NCBI RefSeq assembly: GCF_964340395.1
Contig: NC_135555.1
Coordinates: forward strand, 20,793,947-20,857,946
Length of the DNA: 64,000 nt
DNA from: Glandiceps talaboti
Taxonomy: Eukaryota; Hemichordata; Enteropneusta; Spengelidae
Direction: 5' to 3'
Of this stretch, positions 51,301-58,839 are shown one piece after another. The translations under genes and the position numbers were made by a program. The notes under the pieces are model-generated. The model had not been told where the DNA came from. It made no database searches and was given only the letters and a program-made list of their open reading frames with translations. Position 1 is the first letter of the stretch; each line of letters begins with the position of its first letter.

Positions 51301-54300
51301 TCACTGTATTAAATGCATGGCACTAAAATAAAGTAAAGTACGGAACTATATTTTTTCCTCGATGCATACTGGTTTTGTATTCATAGCACTATTATACATA
51401 CTGCTACATACCGATTTGAAATTGAGGATGCTGTCGGGGGGGGGGGGGGGGGGCTGAGTCCCAAGTAAAATAATTTAGTTTTACTCCTATATTAACGACA
51501 GATCTTGCCTCTTGAAGGATGAATTTCCTCGAAACATTAACTGTGATATGAGCGGGAAAGGATGACTTGTGTAGCCATTAGGTAAAACCTGAGATATTAA
51601 ACGAAATGATATGGGTTGGTTTCATTCACTTTCACCCATCAGCACGGAGTTGGCATCGATCAGAACATATTTACTATTTGATTTATCAGAAGAAATTAAC
51701 ATCTTTGGAGTCATGGATATTCAGTTTGCATCTAATGAGTATTTATGTAAGACCCATTATGTAATGGTGTAACACTGAAAGAACTGCTAGAGTGAACAAG
51801 AGTTTCAGTTTGTGTTTTCTTGGCAACCATGTGAAAAGAAAATGACGTGAAATCATGAAATGACACTCCAGAACCAAACATATGGAAATACCTTTATACC
51901 CTGGAGCGGTGTTCTCCTTTCATTTTAGCAAACAAATTGCGCAATTTAAAAAGAATACTCGGGGGTTACGTAATCTTTCACGTACATCAACAGACTTAAA
52001 ATATAAACAACACGATGTGGTTGTGATAAAAACAAAGTGATACCTTGTAAGAAAGTTACAGTGTACACTCACGTTGCATTCCTAATCTATCAATTTCGTA
52101 ATGTATTTGGCTTATTGTGTCTTGACTGAATCCAAACATCATCATCACCTCATCTACATCAGTGTAGGATTGGTAGTAATCCTGTCGTTTCCCTTGTCTT
52201 TTGTTGTGAGGAGTTAGGAAACTACGTTTCTGGTAAATTATGAAAGAGATTAATGAGACTTGGTTATTGGTAATAACACAAATATTAACATCTAACAGAA
52301 AAACACTACTGGTCTGCAATATAATGATATAAGAATATTGAAAAAACCTATACAGTCTCTTAGTAGAATAGAAATTGACACTGGATTCTATCAACTTCTC
52401 TTTTTAGTTATGTAGTCACTTCAATTACGCTCTCCAACATATATGCTTTTCCTAATAATTATATAATGTTGTTTGGCTAGATCCTTGCTCTCCCAAACAC
52501 TAACACAAGCAAACACAATTCAGGCACTCATTCATACATACATACATACATACATACATACATACATACATACATACATACATGCATACATGCATGCATG
52601 CATTCATTCATACATACATACATACATACATACATACATACATGCATACATGCATACATACATACCAGGGCCGTAGCCTGACCAAATTGCCAAGGGGGGG
52701 GGGGGGGCAGAACTTTGTCTTGGTGCAATCATGCATTTAAAATTTAGAGAAATGCTAATTTACATTAATTTGCATGCAATTTACATAATATCTATTTTAG
52801 CATACGCAATTAAATATCATATGTAAGGTCAGAAAAAAAATGCTGGTCAACGGGTAACATAACCCATCACATTGGGTAAGTAGGTCGATTTCATTTTTTC
52901 ACAATGCTTGACAAGGATAAAATAAACCATATATAATGATAGCAAAATATTTCAGGTCGAGTTTAGATAGAACTTATTCAGTCATCTTGATACTATCTCA
53001 TGCCATTTGTCTGCATAGCTACAGTTAGGAAATGTACACAATTTACGGTTAAACAAATGGTGTAGTTCCTCTCATCCTCTCTTCTCAAAAAATGTTAAGC
53101 CCCGCCAATTGAAACTCGAGCATAATTTTAGCCACCCCTGCTGTCACCTACACTACAGTGGAGATATAAAATCATATGGTACAATGATGCATTGGAAGGA
53201 GACAACTCCAAAGGTGAAAACAATTGAAAATAAGACAGTGTAGGAGGCCATTTAGAGGAATAAAATATCAAACCACAGACATAATAAAATACCAGAATTG
53301 AAACAATTATGCTATGCATTACATATTATCTGGAAGTGTATTTTGTTGTGGCAAAGCTGTAAGATATGCGGATGTGCACATGGTAAATGTCTTCTCCTGA
53401 AGTTTAATTTGGTTCCAAAAAATCCCGAATAAAGAGCAAAACATTTCAAGACTTTCAGACTTTTTGATGGCCCAATGGTCGTAAACTTTTGTTCAATTCT
53501 TTTTAGTGCACATTGGATATTTAATCTCATTTAATGCTTGTATGCAACATCAGAGCCAAGTAAACCACTGTATAAGATATTATATAATTTGGAATAGACT
53601 CAAATGTATATTGTTACATGTACTATTCAGAAAATATAAAGAAATTTCCTTAATTTTGAAAATTGGCCATCACCAGAAAAGAATATATGAGTAGGTTGAA
53701 CAGCTTTTTCATTTTTTCTGGCCTAATGTCGTATCTTTCAAAGTAGTTGCCGAAAAGATGTCACATTCAAAGTAAAAAATGGATTGTGCTTTCTCAAATA
53801 AGTAACACAACAAAATAATCATTTTCTTTACCCAACTTCCAAAACTGTTATGGCCTCGTTTATGTCGGAACCCAAGGTGAACTCAGTGAATTCTCCTTGC
53901 CATTATCATTATAATGGAAATTGAAGTTTGGATTTTGATGTCGAAGGTACAGCTCTGTTTACAAATTCAGGGCCATTCTTTCCATAGCAAATTGTCGCTT
54001 CAAAATGAATTGCGGAATAACGCTAGTGTCAGTGTGCAATGAGATAATTAACATCAAACAACATTTTAACCAAAGACAACGTCGAACACAATTATTGAAA
54101 GAAATATCTTCAAATAGTGGATCTTAAACTGCGTACCTAGTGTAATACTTTTTCAGGGCCACCAAATATTCCAAAAAGAGATCTGCCGTTTTATGAAATG
54201 TTTTAATATAAGGAACACGATGTAAATGAGATCGAGCGCATCTTCGGAGTCACTGCATGCAGCATAGCAGGCGACCTCACGTTGAACGACTTTTTCCGTC

Positions 54301-56744
54301 TTTTTTTGAGTTTCACTCGCTGACATTATAATTGCGACTTGCTATCTTTAAATGGAGGAGACTTTCAAGACTACTGTTACTCGCGGAAAATGCACAGTGC
54401 ATGTGCGCACTTCTTTTGTACTTTCCCGCACAAATAATTTTTAATTTGCTGCAAAAAGTTACAGTTTTTAACTGGACACATTTTTATTCAAAGTTAGGCC
54501 AGCGTACAATAGCGATATAATATACATATTAGCCAGGAGTCAGTGTACAGTCACTTTAGTGAACTATCCATTTAAATCGCGCATGCTAGGAATCGTCACG
54601 TAAATAACGATTTTAATAGCATCGCTATATATTCAAAAAGTAGCGTTTTTTCTTTCATTCCTCCAAAATCTCGGGGGGGGGGGGGGGCTTACCTCCCCCG
54701 CAGGCTACGGTACTGCATAAATAAATACATACATACATACATACATACATACATACATACATACATACATACATAATATTACGAAAACGTGATTAAAAAT
54801 ACCTTCTTCTTCGTTGGGTCCTCTCTGTGGAAGAGTTTGTCTTTCTTGAGATCTTTAGGGACCGCTTTCTCTGTTTTTTCCAGAAATCGTCGAGTAGTCT
54901 TTTCAGACTTCATGTAAAAACAAAAAAACACACGTCTTTAAAAACTGTTTCCCTATCAAACTTTTTCGATAATTCCTTGTCTTTTACTTTTTCGTTATTA
55001 AGAATCAATGATACAAACTTTAAACGAAAATTGAAAAGATATTAAATTGACACGTGCACTGTATATATATTTACCAAATTACTGTATACAGATGAAATCG
55101 ATTTTAACTAGTTTTACGTCATAATGCTCCGCGTGTGATTCCGTGGACTAATACAAATTCGAGCTGGAGGTTCGAATTTGTAGTCCACGAAATCATGCTG
55201 ATTTCATATATCTAATATATAGCTGACTTCACAGTCTTCTATTTGATAAGTTGTATGTGAAAATTTAAATTTAGAGTTCTTCTCCCACGAATTTGAGCTG
55301 TAAATTCCGATAAAACATGGGCAATGTATTAATCTTAAGAAACAAATTGAAATTGTAAACTTACATGATCCTTTCTTGCTTTCTGCTCTCTAATTTCCTT
55401 CATCTGTGGTTTTTCATTTTTCTTAACATCTTTTGCATGGACCGTCTTTGCATGCCGAGTCTTCTTTTCATTGTCCTGCAATACAAGAGATAAAAGGGGT
55501 CGATGATTTTTCTAATATCTATGCCCATCCCTAAAGCAGCCCTTCACAAAGGAGGTGGAGTAAAAAAAAACATCTCTTAATTATAAGTTGTGAAATGTGT
55601 AACATAATCTGATGTAATAATGATTTTACACATGTACAACCAAACCAGAGTGACCATATAGTTTCAATTAACTGGCACGATACTTTTTTATGTCTCGTAA
55701 AAGTGTTGTTTCTTTACAAATTATTACAGACACATGCTATCTCTCTGAACGCAAATCAACCTCACTGTCGTATCGTATGTACCGAGAAAGACTCAAACAG
55801 AAAACTGTTTATTTGTATTCACAGTGAGATTAACTGTAACATTTCATCTGTGTGCGCTGTCAGCGCATGTATTTTGTTTGCGTATTTCGTAAGAAAAAAC
55901 GTTGTGTGATATGTAAAAATAATCATACTGAAGCTAGTCTTTCTGACTTGATAGCGAATCTTCCCGACATTACGCTCAACATTTGAAGGCCTTGTTCAAA
56001 TTATAATTAATATTCAGGGTTGAAAAACAATCGTCTGGCAAAGCTATAGAAAATGTTGGTACAACATAATGACCATATATAATCACTGTGGCTAGACTGA
56101 TAGGCTAACACTGATGTGATAATCTGGAATGCAACTCTAGCTTTTAACTGTTCATCCCTGGCAAGTACATATAGCAACACAAAGATCTCTGTATTTGAGG
56201 ATAGGGGCGCAATCCACCACATCGTCTGTAAAGGCATCCGATCTAATCCTTCACATTTCAATCTCTATCCTATCATATACTCATCATACACATGAGTTGA
56301 CTGGAGTGTAACAGTTGTTCAAATCATGGACTTTACAGATTAAAAATAACAACTCGGTTTGTGAATGGTAAACTGCACTGTAATCATTTTGGTCATCATG
56401 ACTCCATATACTATTTTCTAGATATGGACGAAGATATTGAAATGCAGAATCAGTTTATTGGTTTCGACGAGTTCCAGGTGAATTACAATATTATAGTGAT
56501 GTTTGATATATATAAATAGTCGAAGGTGTGCGGCTGGCTTACAAGTAGGCAAATTTAAGACAAACAAATCAAATTGCTAAACCTACCTGTTCTCTGACAT
56601 TTCGTTTCACAAGGTCCACCACCTTATGCTGTTCATCGTTTTTCTTGTCATTTTTAACTCCGGCTTTCTTATTTTGGATGTCATGCGGAGACTTCTTTCG
56701 CAACTCCTATAATATAATTACAAGTACAGACAAGTGTCACTCGA

Positions 56745-56780
<36 letters not shown>

Positions 56781-57453
56781 TGTGTGTAATGTGTGTACTG
56801 TGTGTGTAAAATTACTATGCAGGAGTAAACAATGCTCAGTACATATGTATGTAGAGCCACAGACTTTCTTACTTCTCTGTGGTATAGCGTTGTAAATAAC
56901 ACAATATCAAGCAAAATACACAGGAGCCGATAGACAGTGTTTCAAGCTGTTGCGATCATCAGACGATCAACTGTATAGTTCTTAATGCTATATATAGGGT
57001 AACTAGGGAAACAATTTCACTGAAAATCACAGTTCCCAATATCTCTTCATTCTTTGTATTATTAAAGTTTGTTCCATCGGCGGCCATATTTGATTCTAAA
57101 ATGGTTGAATTCTGCTACCAATTCGACCATTACTAAAGGTGGATATATATATAGATATATATAGATATATAGTATACTTTTTTACCCTCAATTCTTATTT
57201 ATACCTTCATCACGAAATATTCAAATATGTACCGAAACCATATGCAGTACTAATCAGATGGGGAGGGGAGAAAGGGGGTGGGGTGGGCGCATTAAGTAAT
57301 AAGTTAGCTAACGAACTTGACGCTCATTTGAAAAATCACATGATTTTTGTTTCAGTCAACGACAATTAAAAGTGTGTCAGTTACATAATTAATGACTTTC
57401 GGTAATTGGGCTATACAAGTATATCTTAAGAATGCAAGCTTCAAATTTTGTAG

Positions 57454-57531
<78 letters not shown>

Positions 57532-57551
57532 CTCGGTGAGTATCAATCTGC

Positions 57552-57615
<64 letters not shown>

Positions 57616-58694
57616 GTTACACCCAATCCGTGAAAATGCCCAATTCTTGAAATGGTAGCTATAGGTAACTATCCAGTTCATGAGATAGGCAATCGTGTTG
57701 CCCAGGTTATGAAGTGGGTATGTAACATATGTCCTGTACATGAAATGAGCATCTTTTATAGGACACACGCACAAAAGAATTAGAATCAAACAACTTTATT
57801 ATCATGTATTTTTAAACTCATCACTTAATTCTTATTTTATTATAATTCAGTGTAGCTTGTGTTTTCAATAAAGTTCGATGAGACTGATGGACCAATAAAA
57901 ACTCATTTTAGAAATATTTTTGCAAAAATGTCATTTTAAGAAAATATACCAAAAACATATTTCCGGCACTACGCACTTATGACCCCAAGTAAACTTTGTC
58001 ATAACCGTGCAGGACATGTTTGGGTGAGAAACGGCAAACTATCGGGAAAATGTAATCAAGGCTGTTTGAGAAATGATGTGTCAATTTTTACAAATAACAA
58101 AAAGTAACATTTTGTCTAGGCCCTTTCCCCTTTGATCAACTTTAATTGCAGTTTTTACCTAGTTGTTGTCTTTCAGAATAAAGGTTGGCCTTTCCGGATA
58201 TCCGATATCACCCATGTACAAACTTATCAATGTTAAAAGTGAAAAATCACAAAAAATGGAGTTAAGCCCTTTTGGCACTAACCGCTTTATGTGAGATTTC
58301 TAATGATACGACTTGCAAAATCATTCAGATTCATCAAATAGTATAGTAAGAAAAATCAGTGACATACTTTTATTATTTATAATGCAAGAATAAAATAGTT
58401 GTACATTTTTTCTCGCGAAATATCTATGCCCTCCCTTATTCATTTTCACTCAAAAAAAACCCCTTGGACTTGGACTTCGCTAGGGCATTCGAATATCGTA
58501 GTGATGTATGATATTGCGATAACCGAATGTTGATCGTCAATGCAAGTATTCACAAAAAATAAGCTTACCTGCTGTCTAGCTTTCAGTTTCAGAATTTCCT
58601 CCTTATTTGGTTTTTCGTTTTTCTTGGCGTGTTTAACCTCAGCTTTCTCATGTGTTGCCTTTTTATTGTCATGGGGAGTCTTCTTTTGTGAGAC
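20181..58694 (-). CDS. Lysine-rich / multi-LDLa protein, composite gene model (5' end not found)
   Basis: Gene-level entry. Main exons in order: 58694-58569, 56706-56587, 55475-55365, 54907-54803 (Lys-rich, phase 0-0), 52181-52073 (phase 0 to 1), LDLa exons 51000-50824, 42720-42571, 41531-41388, 35637-35524, 32071-31958, 28493-28380, 25687-25574, 22446-22339 (all phase 1-1), terminal 20389-20181. Candidate 9-nt phase-1 microexons lie between the later LDLa exons. LDLa modules are about 40-residue, six-Cys, Ca-binding ligand modules of extracellular proteins. The basic repeats and Tyr/Asp linkers are not a domain I know. That all parts form one transcript is inference from strand, order and unbroken phase; no signal peptide exon was found. 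Function unknown. Confidence 0.6.
20390..21415. other. Intron sequence, no gene seen
   Basis: Last intron of the composite gene model. No recognisable element before the microsatellite at 21.42 kb. Confidence 0.5.
21418..21548. repeat. Compound microsatellite (TAA)n-(TA)n-(CA)n-(TA)n
   Basis: About 14 ATA/TAA triplets at 21,420-21,461, a short TA run, a short ACAC block and about 30 TA dinucleotides to 21,548. Confidence 0.95.
21605..22140 (-). repeat. Truncated copy of the 780-bp subunit
   Basis: Starts inside the subunit (gatatctttttatttttcac) and runs through the microexon region to a (GTAT)n tract at about 22,055-22,160. It lies 5' of LDLa exon 1 in plus coordinates and outside the young tandem array, so it is an older copy (several substitutions, for example ccttgtaatatacatttcaa). 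Confidence 0.85.
21782..21790 (-). CDS. Candidate 9-nt microexon (ACTATTATG), copy 1, most 3' in the gene
   Basis: Read on minus: a TACTAAC branch-point motif, a pyrimidine tract (gtgttttctttcattcc), acceptor CTCTATCAG, then ACTATTATG, then donor GTAAGTG. Phase 1 in and out, so it adds three residues. Between LDLa exon 22446-22339 and the terminal exon it reads C-D-Y-Y-D-E-K. No transcript evidence is available here; the splice-site context is what supports it. Confidence 0.55.
22339..22446 (-). CDS. LDLa exon 1 (3'-most)
   Basis: The acceptor is TTATCAACAG (22456-22447) and the donor is GTTAGT (22338-22333). It is 108 nt, phase 1-1. Six cysteines ([23 protein letters not shown]) and the acidic Ca-binding box C-S-D-Y-S-D-E are all present, so it should fold as an LDL-receptor class A module. 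It shares its acceptor side (DCGYD) with the exon at 35.6 kb, which suggests these two are sister modules bracketing the amplified array. Confidence 0.87.
23399..23407 (-). CDS. Candidate 9-nt microexon, copy 2
   Basis: Same TACTAAC / pyrimidine / CAG | ACTATTATG | GTAAGTG context, in subunit 1 of array unit 1. Confidence 0.5.
24203..24211 (-). CDS. Candidate 9-nt microexon, copy 3
   Basis: Identical splice context, subunit 2 of array unit 1. Here the downstream intron starts GTAAGTGTC because the 'gtatctcacccacaataaca' segment is deleted. Confidence 0.5.
24997..25005 (-). CDS. Candidate 9-nt microexon, copy 4
   Basis: Identical splice context, subunit 3 of array unit 1. First microexon after LDLa exon 25687-25574 in transcription order. 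Confidence 0.5.
25574..25687 (-). CDS. LDLa exon 2
   Basis: The acceptor is TTTCAACAG (25696-25688). It is 114 nt, phase 1-1. Translation has six Cys ([19 protein letters not shown]) and a canonical Ca box [13 protein letters not shown]. It differs from the copies at 28.4 and 32.0 kb by F for Y in CE(F/Y)YD and G for W in SNG(G/W)CIT. The donor is GTTCGT, weaker than the GTTAGT of sister exons. Reading through it would add about 33 residues before a stop at 25,479. Confidence 0.87.
27017..27025 (-). CDS. Candidate 9-nt microexon, copy 5
   Basis: Same splice context, subunit 1 of array unit 2; one upstream substitution (aataaaag for aatgaaag) lies within the pyrimidine-tract region. Confidence 0.5.
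27843..27851 (-). CDS. Candidate 9-nt microexon, copy 6
   Basis: Same splice context, subunit 2 of array unit 2. Confidence 0.5.
28380..28493 (-). CDS. LDLa exon 3
   Basis: 114 nt, phase 1-1, acceptor TTTCAACAG, donor GTTCGT. All six Cys and the [13 protein letters not shown] box are intact. Protein identical to the exon at 31958-32071 (CEYYDF, SNGWCIT). Confidence 0.87.
29823..29831 (-). CDS. Candidate 9-nt microexon, copy 7
   Basis: Same splice context, subunit 1 of array unit 3. Confidence 0.5.
30639..30647 (-). CDS. Candidate 9-nt microexon, copy 8
   Basis: Same splice context, subunit 2 of array unit 3. Confidence 0.5.
31413..31421 (-). CDS. Candidate 9-nt microexon, copy 9
   Basis: Same splice context, subunit 3 of array unit 3. 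Confidence 0.5.
31958..32071 (-). CDS. LDLa exon 4
   Basis: 114 nt, phase 1-1, acceptor TTTCAACAG, donor GTTCGT, six Cys and intact acidic Ca box. Nucleotide sequence is the same as LDLa exon 3 by eye. Confidence 0.87.
33401..33409 (-). CDS. Candidate 9-nt microexon, copy 10
   Basis: Same splice context, subunit 1 of array unit 4. Confidence 0.5.
34187..34195 (-). CDS. Candidate 9-nt microexon, copy 11
   Basis: Same splice context, subunit 2 of array unit 4. Confidence 0.5.
34961..34969 (-). CDS. Candidate 9-nt microexon, copy 12
   Basis: Same splice context, subunit 3 of array unit 4. First microexon after LDLa exon 35637-35524; that exon ends in T rather than G, so the join would read Y-Y-Y instead of D-Y-Y. 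Confidence 0.5.
35524..35637 (-). CDS. LDLa exon 5
   Basis: The acceptor is TTATCAACAG (35647-35638) and the donor is GTTAGT (35523-35518). 114 nt, phase 1-1. Six Cys ([21 protein letters not shown]) and Ca box [13 protein letters not shown]. Two residues (QT) follow the last Cys. Most similar to LDLa exon 1 at its acceptor side, so it lies outside the amplified block. Confidence 0.87.
35947..36135. mobile_element. Foldback element family D
   Basis: Inverted arms: ttgccaaataccgttccata, tcttgctgcgag at 35,996-36,030 and ctcgc... inverse cgagcagcaagatgtggaac, agtatttggcaa at 36,062-36,095. The arms extend outward with lower identity (acattcgaaa against tttgaatgt). Loop about 30 bp. Confidence 0.7.
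36136..37320. other. Intron sequence, no gene seen
   Basis: AT-rich intron of the composite gene with no supported exon. At about 37,092 a sequence resembling the microexon (ctatttatg) has lost both splice sites. Confidence 0.45.
37321..38705 (-). repeat. Older, partial copies of the 780-bp subunit
   Basis: Subunit pieces at 37,325-37,390, 37,630-37,940 and 38,265-38,705, the last two ending in (GTAT)n tracts. Both are followed by gagttacgtcatcaagcttt, so a larger block of about 770 bp (37,630-38,400 against 38,400-39,170) was itself duplicated and has diverged more than the main array. Confidence 0.75.
38337..38345 (-). CDS. Candidate 9-nt microexon, copy 13 (outside array)
   Basis: ACTATTATG with the same acceptor CTCTATCAG, TACTAAC motif and donor GTAAGTG, in an older subunit copy whose flanks have several substitutions (for example cgtatctcaatcacaatgac). 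Core splice signals are unchanged despite flank divergence. Confidence 0.55.
38706..39378 (+). repeat. Degenerate repeats ending in (CAGA)n; second HINE-like family
   Basis: Loose units of about 120-130 bp around gcgctttgttatggttaac and gaaattgaagcttgca, ending gagataacgtgttcacagac and (CAGA)n at 39,344-39,380. Related sequence at 37,936-38,235, 43,560-43,800 and 47,190-47,330. The minisatellite-plus-microsatellite-tail layout resembles the first HINE-like family. Confidence 0.5.
40022..40100. repeat. (CAGA)n-(CAAA)n microsatellite
   Basis: CAGA units at 40,035-40,078 pass into AAAC units to 40,100. Confidence 0.9.
40155..40160 (-). CDS. Possible 6-nt microexon (GTTACG), diverged relative
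   Basis: On minus, a pyrimidine tract (tttttctttttatttcatgc), acceptor CGTTAAG, then GTTACG, then donor GTGAGTG. It aligns with the 9-nt microexon region minus one codon and keeps phase 1. It is weaker evidence than the 9-nt copies. Confidence 0.3.
40255..40830 (-). pseudogene. CR1/L2-like retrotransposon, RT C-terminus and 3' end
   Basis: An open frame of about 130 codons (40,830-40,438) ends in the usual RT C-terminal pattern: [78 protein letters not shown], then a stop. The 3' UTR includes the L2-style gcgcattataaattcg (about 40,330-40,316) and ends in ATACATAC/ATAAC tandem repeats. It is 5'-truncated, lies in an intron and is in sense with the host gene. Confidence 0.85.
40930..40975. 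repeat. (CTGT)n microsatellite
   Basis: About eleven CTGT units with one T substitution, 9 bp after a (TTTG)n run at about 40,868-40,890. Confidence 0.9.
41388..41531 (-). CDS. LDLa-like exon 6, two cysteines missing
   Basis: The acceptor is ATTAATCATAG (41542-41532) and the donor is GTTAGT (41387-41382). 144 nt, phase 1-1. The C-terminal half is typical ([18 protein letters not shown]), but the N-terminal half has only one Cys ([17 protein letters not shown]). With four Cys instead of six, the family pattern 1-3, 2-5, 4-6 cannot form fully. Either a diverged module or one stabilised in another way. Confidence 0.8.
41776..42420 (-). mobile_element. HINE-like element, copy 4 (minus orientation)
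   Basis: Begins with the inverse terminus cagtagtgctatagg (41,781-41,795), then a (GT)n stretch at 41,818-41,840, then the shared 3' part in reverse (for example ggctgaaatttatctgatgc) and minisatellite units cctagcagcgatagccatgc at 42,241 and gcctagcaacaagatcacac at 42,355. Confidence 0.6.
42571..42720 (-). CDS. LDLa exon 7
   Basis: The acceptor is TATCATAAAG (42730-42721) and the donor is GTATGA (42570-42565). 150 nt, phase 1-1. The Tyr-rich lead [10 protein letters not shown] is followed by PC, VPC, YEC, MDC, EYC: six Cys with a 17-residue insertion between Cys 2 and 3. Ca box [13 protein letters not shown]. The lead resembles, within one exon, the D-Y-Y linkers supplied by microexons elsewhere. 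Confidence 0.82.
43143..43173. repeat. (CA)n-(CCA)n microsatellite
   Basis: A CA run passes into seven CCA triplets. Confidence 0.9.
43294..43390 (-). pseudogene. Decayed LDLa exon
   Basis: Two frames together give a broken module: [16 protein letters not shown] then stop in one, [13 protein letters not shown] in the other. The module is much shorter than intact ones, so internal deletion and frameshift are likely. A GTATGA donor like that of the 42.6 kb exon follows (43293-43288). Confidence 0.65.
43391..46125. other. Long intron, no exon seen
   Basis: No supported exon. A patch at 43,850-44,035 repeats ccagc/gctgg words (atatccagtacaatccagcg) on both strands. Hairpins of the cagaccact type lie at about 44,298-44,333 and 45,694-45,733. 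Confidence 0.45.
46126..46150. repeat. (GCGAT)n microsatellite
   Basis: About five pentanucleotide units. Confidence 0.85.
46470..46935. repeat. Minisatellite A, about 117-bp unit, four copies
   Basis: Units begin at about 46,475, 46,590, 46,707 and 46,828 with the shared words gaaaccatttcatgtgcagg, tagtacacctttgg and tatttttaggggaggggtaa. Diverged by scattered substitutions. Confidence 0.88.
47340..49960. repeat. Dispersed 110-bp repeat, three copies
   Basis: gcagatttatgcctctttaa, atgtaacataatg, then atcaaaatatg(c/t)tggaca occurs at about 47,349-47,430, 49,676-49,755 and 49,848-49,935. The first and third also share the upstream words acacataaacatgtaatgat. Confidence 0.75.
47535..48330. 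repeat. Minisatellite B, about 57-bp unit, roughly 13 copies
   Basis: Units on gttttgttgagacttatatg, tagatgaaagctagtcaatg, then ttatagaaacctgtaca. Several short and long variants (with or without 'tatgtagatgaa') alternate in a pattern that itself repeats (47,550-47,760 against 47,860-48,080). Confidence 0.9.
48331..50823. other. Intron, no exon seen
   Basis: Besides the 110-bp repeats, a (GATT)/(GATC)n microsatellite at 49,990-50,075 and a cagaccactagcagtctg hairpin at 50,190-50,208. No supported exon. Confidence 0.45.
50824..51000 (-). CDS. LDLa exon 8 (5'-most visible)
   Basis: The acceptor is TATTTAACAG (51010-51001) and the donor is GTAAGT (50823-50818). 177 nt, phase 1-1. Six Cys (VC, GFDC, GTC, VC, HC, AVC) with [17 protein letters not shown] as a longer, very acidic Ca box. 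The lead [14 protein letters not shown] is Tyr-rich and the tail ends EEIVYG. The most diverged of the modules. Confidence 0.8.
51001..52072. other. Intron; poly-G run
   Basis: About 18 consecutive G at 51,436-51,453; nothing else supported. Confidence 0.5.
52073..52181 (-). CDS. Bridging exon, Tyr/Asp-rich, phase 0 to 1
   Basis: The acceptor is GGAAACGACAG (52192-52182) and the donor is GTGAGT (52072-52067). It encodes [36 protein letters not shown]. Entering in phase 0 and leaving in phase 1, it is the one exon that can join the phase-0 Lys-rich exons to the phase-1 LDLa exons. No domain recognised. The acceptor has a poor pyrimidine tract; the open frame continues upstream, so the exon could be longer. 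Confidence 0.6.
52529..52665. repeat. (CATA)n microsatellite with CATG/CATT variants
   Basis: About 34 tetranucleotide units, ending exactly at the terminus of the element that starts at 52,666. Confidence 0.95.
52666..54715. mobile_element. hAT-like non-autonomous DNA transposon in a (CATA)n tract
   Basis: Terminal inverted repeats CAGGGCCGTAGCCTG (52666-52680) and CAGGCTACGGTACTG (54701-54715) match at 13 of 15 positions. Both sides are CATA repeat (left ...catacatac, right cataaataaatacatac), so the element split one microsatellite. Poly-G runs lie near each end (52,686-52,699; 54,673-54,687). No transposase frame found in the 2.05 kb. TIR starting CAGGG points to hAT; a clean 8-bp duplication cannot be read in repeat DNA. 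Confidence 0.7.
54716..54777. repeat. (CATA)n microsatellite, right half
   Basis: About 13 CATA units, the other flank of the element at 52,666-54,715. Confidence 0.95.
54803..54907 (-). CDS. Lys-rich exon 4
   Basis: The pyrimidine-rich acceptor region (gtgtttttttgtttttacat) ends GAAG (54911-54908) and the donor is GTATTT (54802-54797). 105 nt, phase 0-0. Encodes [20 protein letters not shown] followed by [15 protein letters not shown]. The acceptor is weaker than the others, so this is the least certain of the four basic exons. Confidence 0.6.
55140..55195. repeat. Hairpin with about 22-bp arms
   Basis: ttccgtggactaatacaaat, tcga is inversely repeated after an 8-nt loop as ttcgaatttgtagtccacga. 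Confidence 0.8.
55365..55475 (-). CDS. Lys-rich exon 3
   Basis: The acceptor is CTTGTATTGCAG and the donor is GTAAGT (55364-55359), both strong. 111 nt, phase 0-0, 37 residues: [37 protein letters not shown]. It shares the pattern KK(T/S)xH...A...VKxxKKNEKP...E(I)...KAR with exons at 58.6 and 56.6 kb, so these are duplicated exons of one repeat family. Confidence 0.8.
55476..56586. other. Intron, no exon seen
   Basis: No supported exon or recognised repeat. Confidence 0.45.
56587..56706 (-). CDS. Lys-rich exon 2
   Basis: The acceptor is AATTATATTATAG (56719-56707) and the donor is GTAGGT (56586-56581). 120 nt, phase 0-0, 40 residues: [40 protein letters not shown]. The KKSPHD start aligns with KKTPHD of the exon at 58.6 kb. 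Confidence 0.8.
56745..56785. repeat. (TG)n microsatellite
   Basis: About 18 TG dinucleotides with one extra T. Confidence 0.95.
57455..57616. repeat. (TA)n-(CA)n-(TA)n microsatellite
   Basis: About 37 TA units to 57,530, a short unique spacer (actcggtgagtatcaatctg), about 19 CA units at 57,555-57,593, then TA again. Confidence 0.95.
57617..58568. other. Intron, no exon seen
   Basis: A patch with three 'gtgaaatggg'/'atgaaatgagc'-like words at 57,640-57,750 (loose tandem of about 42 bp). Nothing coding. Confidence 0.45.
58569..58694 (-). CDS. Lys-rich exon 1 (5'-most visible)
   Basis: The acceptor is GCTTATATTACAG and the donor is GTAAGC (58568-58563). 126 nt, phase 0-0, 42 residues: [42 protein letters not shown]. 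Highly charged, likely extended or helical. Being phase 0 at its start it needs a further upstream exon, which I did not find in the window. Confidence 0.8.
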
Positions 58695-58839
58695 CTGTAA
58701 TATAAGCAAAGGCAAGAGTCATTCGATTTATTCGGTACACTTGTAAACATTTCTCGAAGAACCATGAGCAAAAATAAAAGGCTATCAGTCTTTTGCAACT
58801 TTTCGTTCGTCTGTACGATTGTTTTGGAATTACATAATT

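Noticed and set aside
57454-57789. 111-codon frame
   Set aside because: Mostly (TA)n and (CA)n translation.
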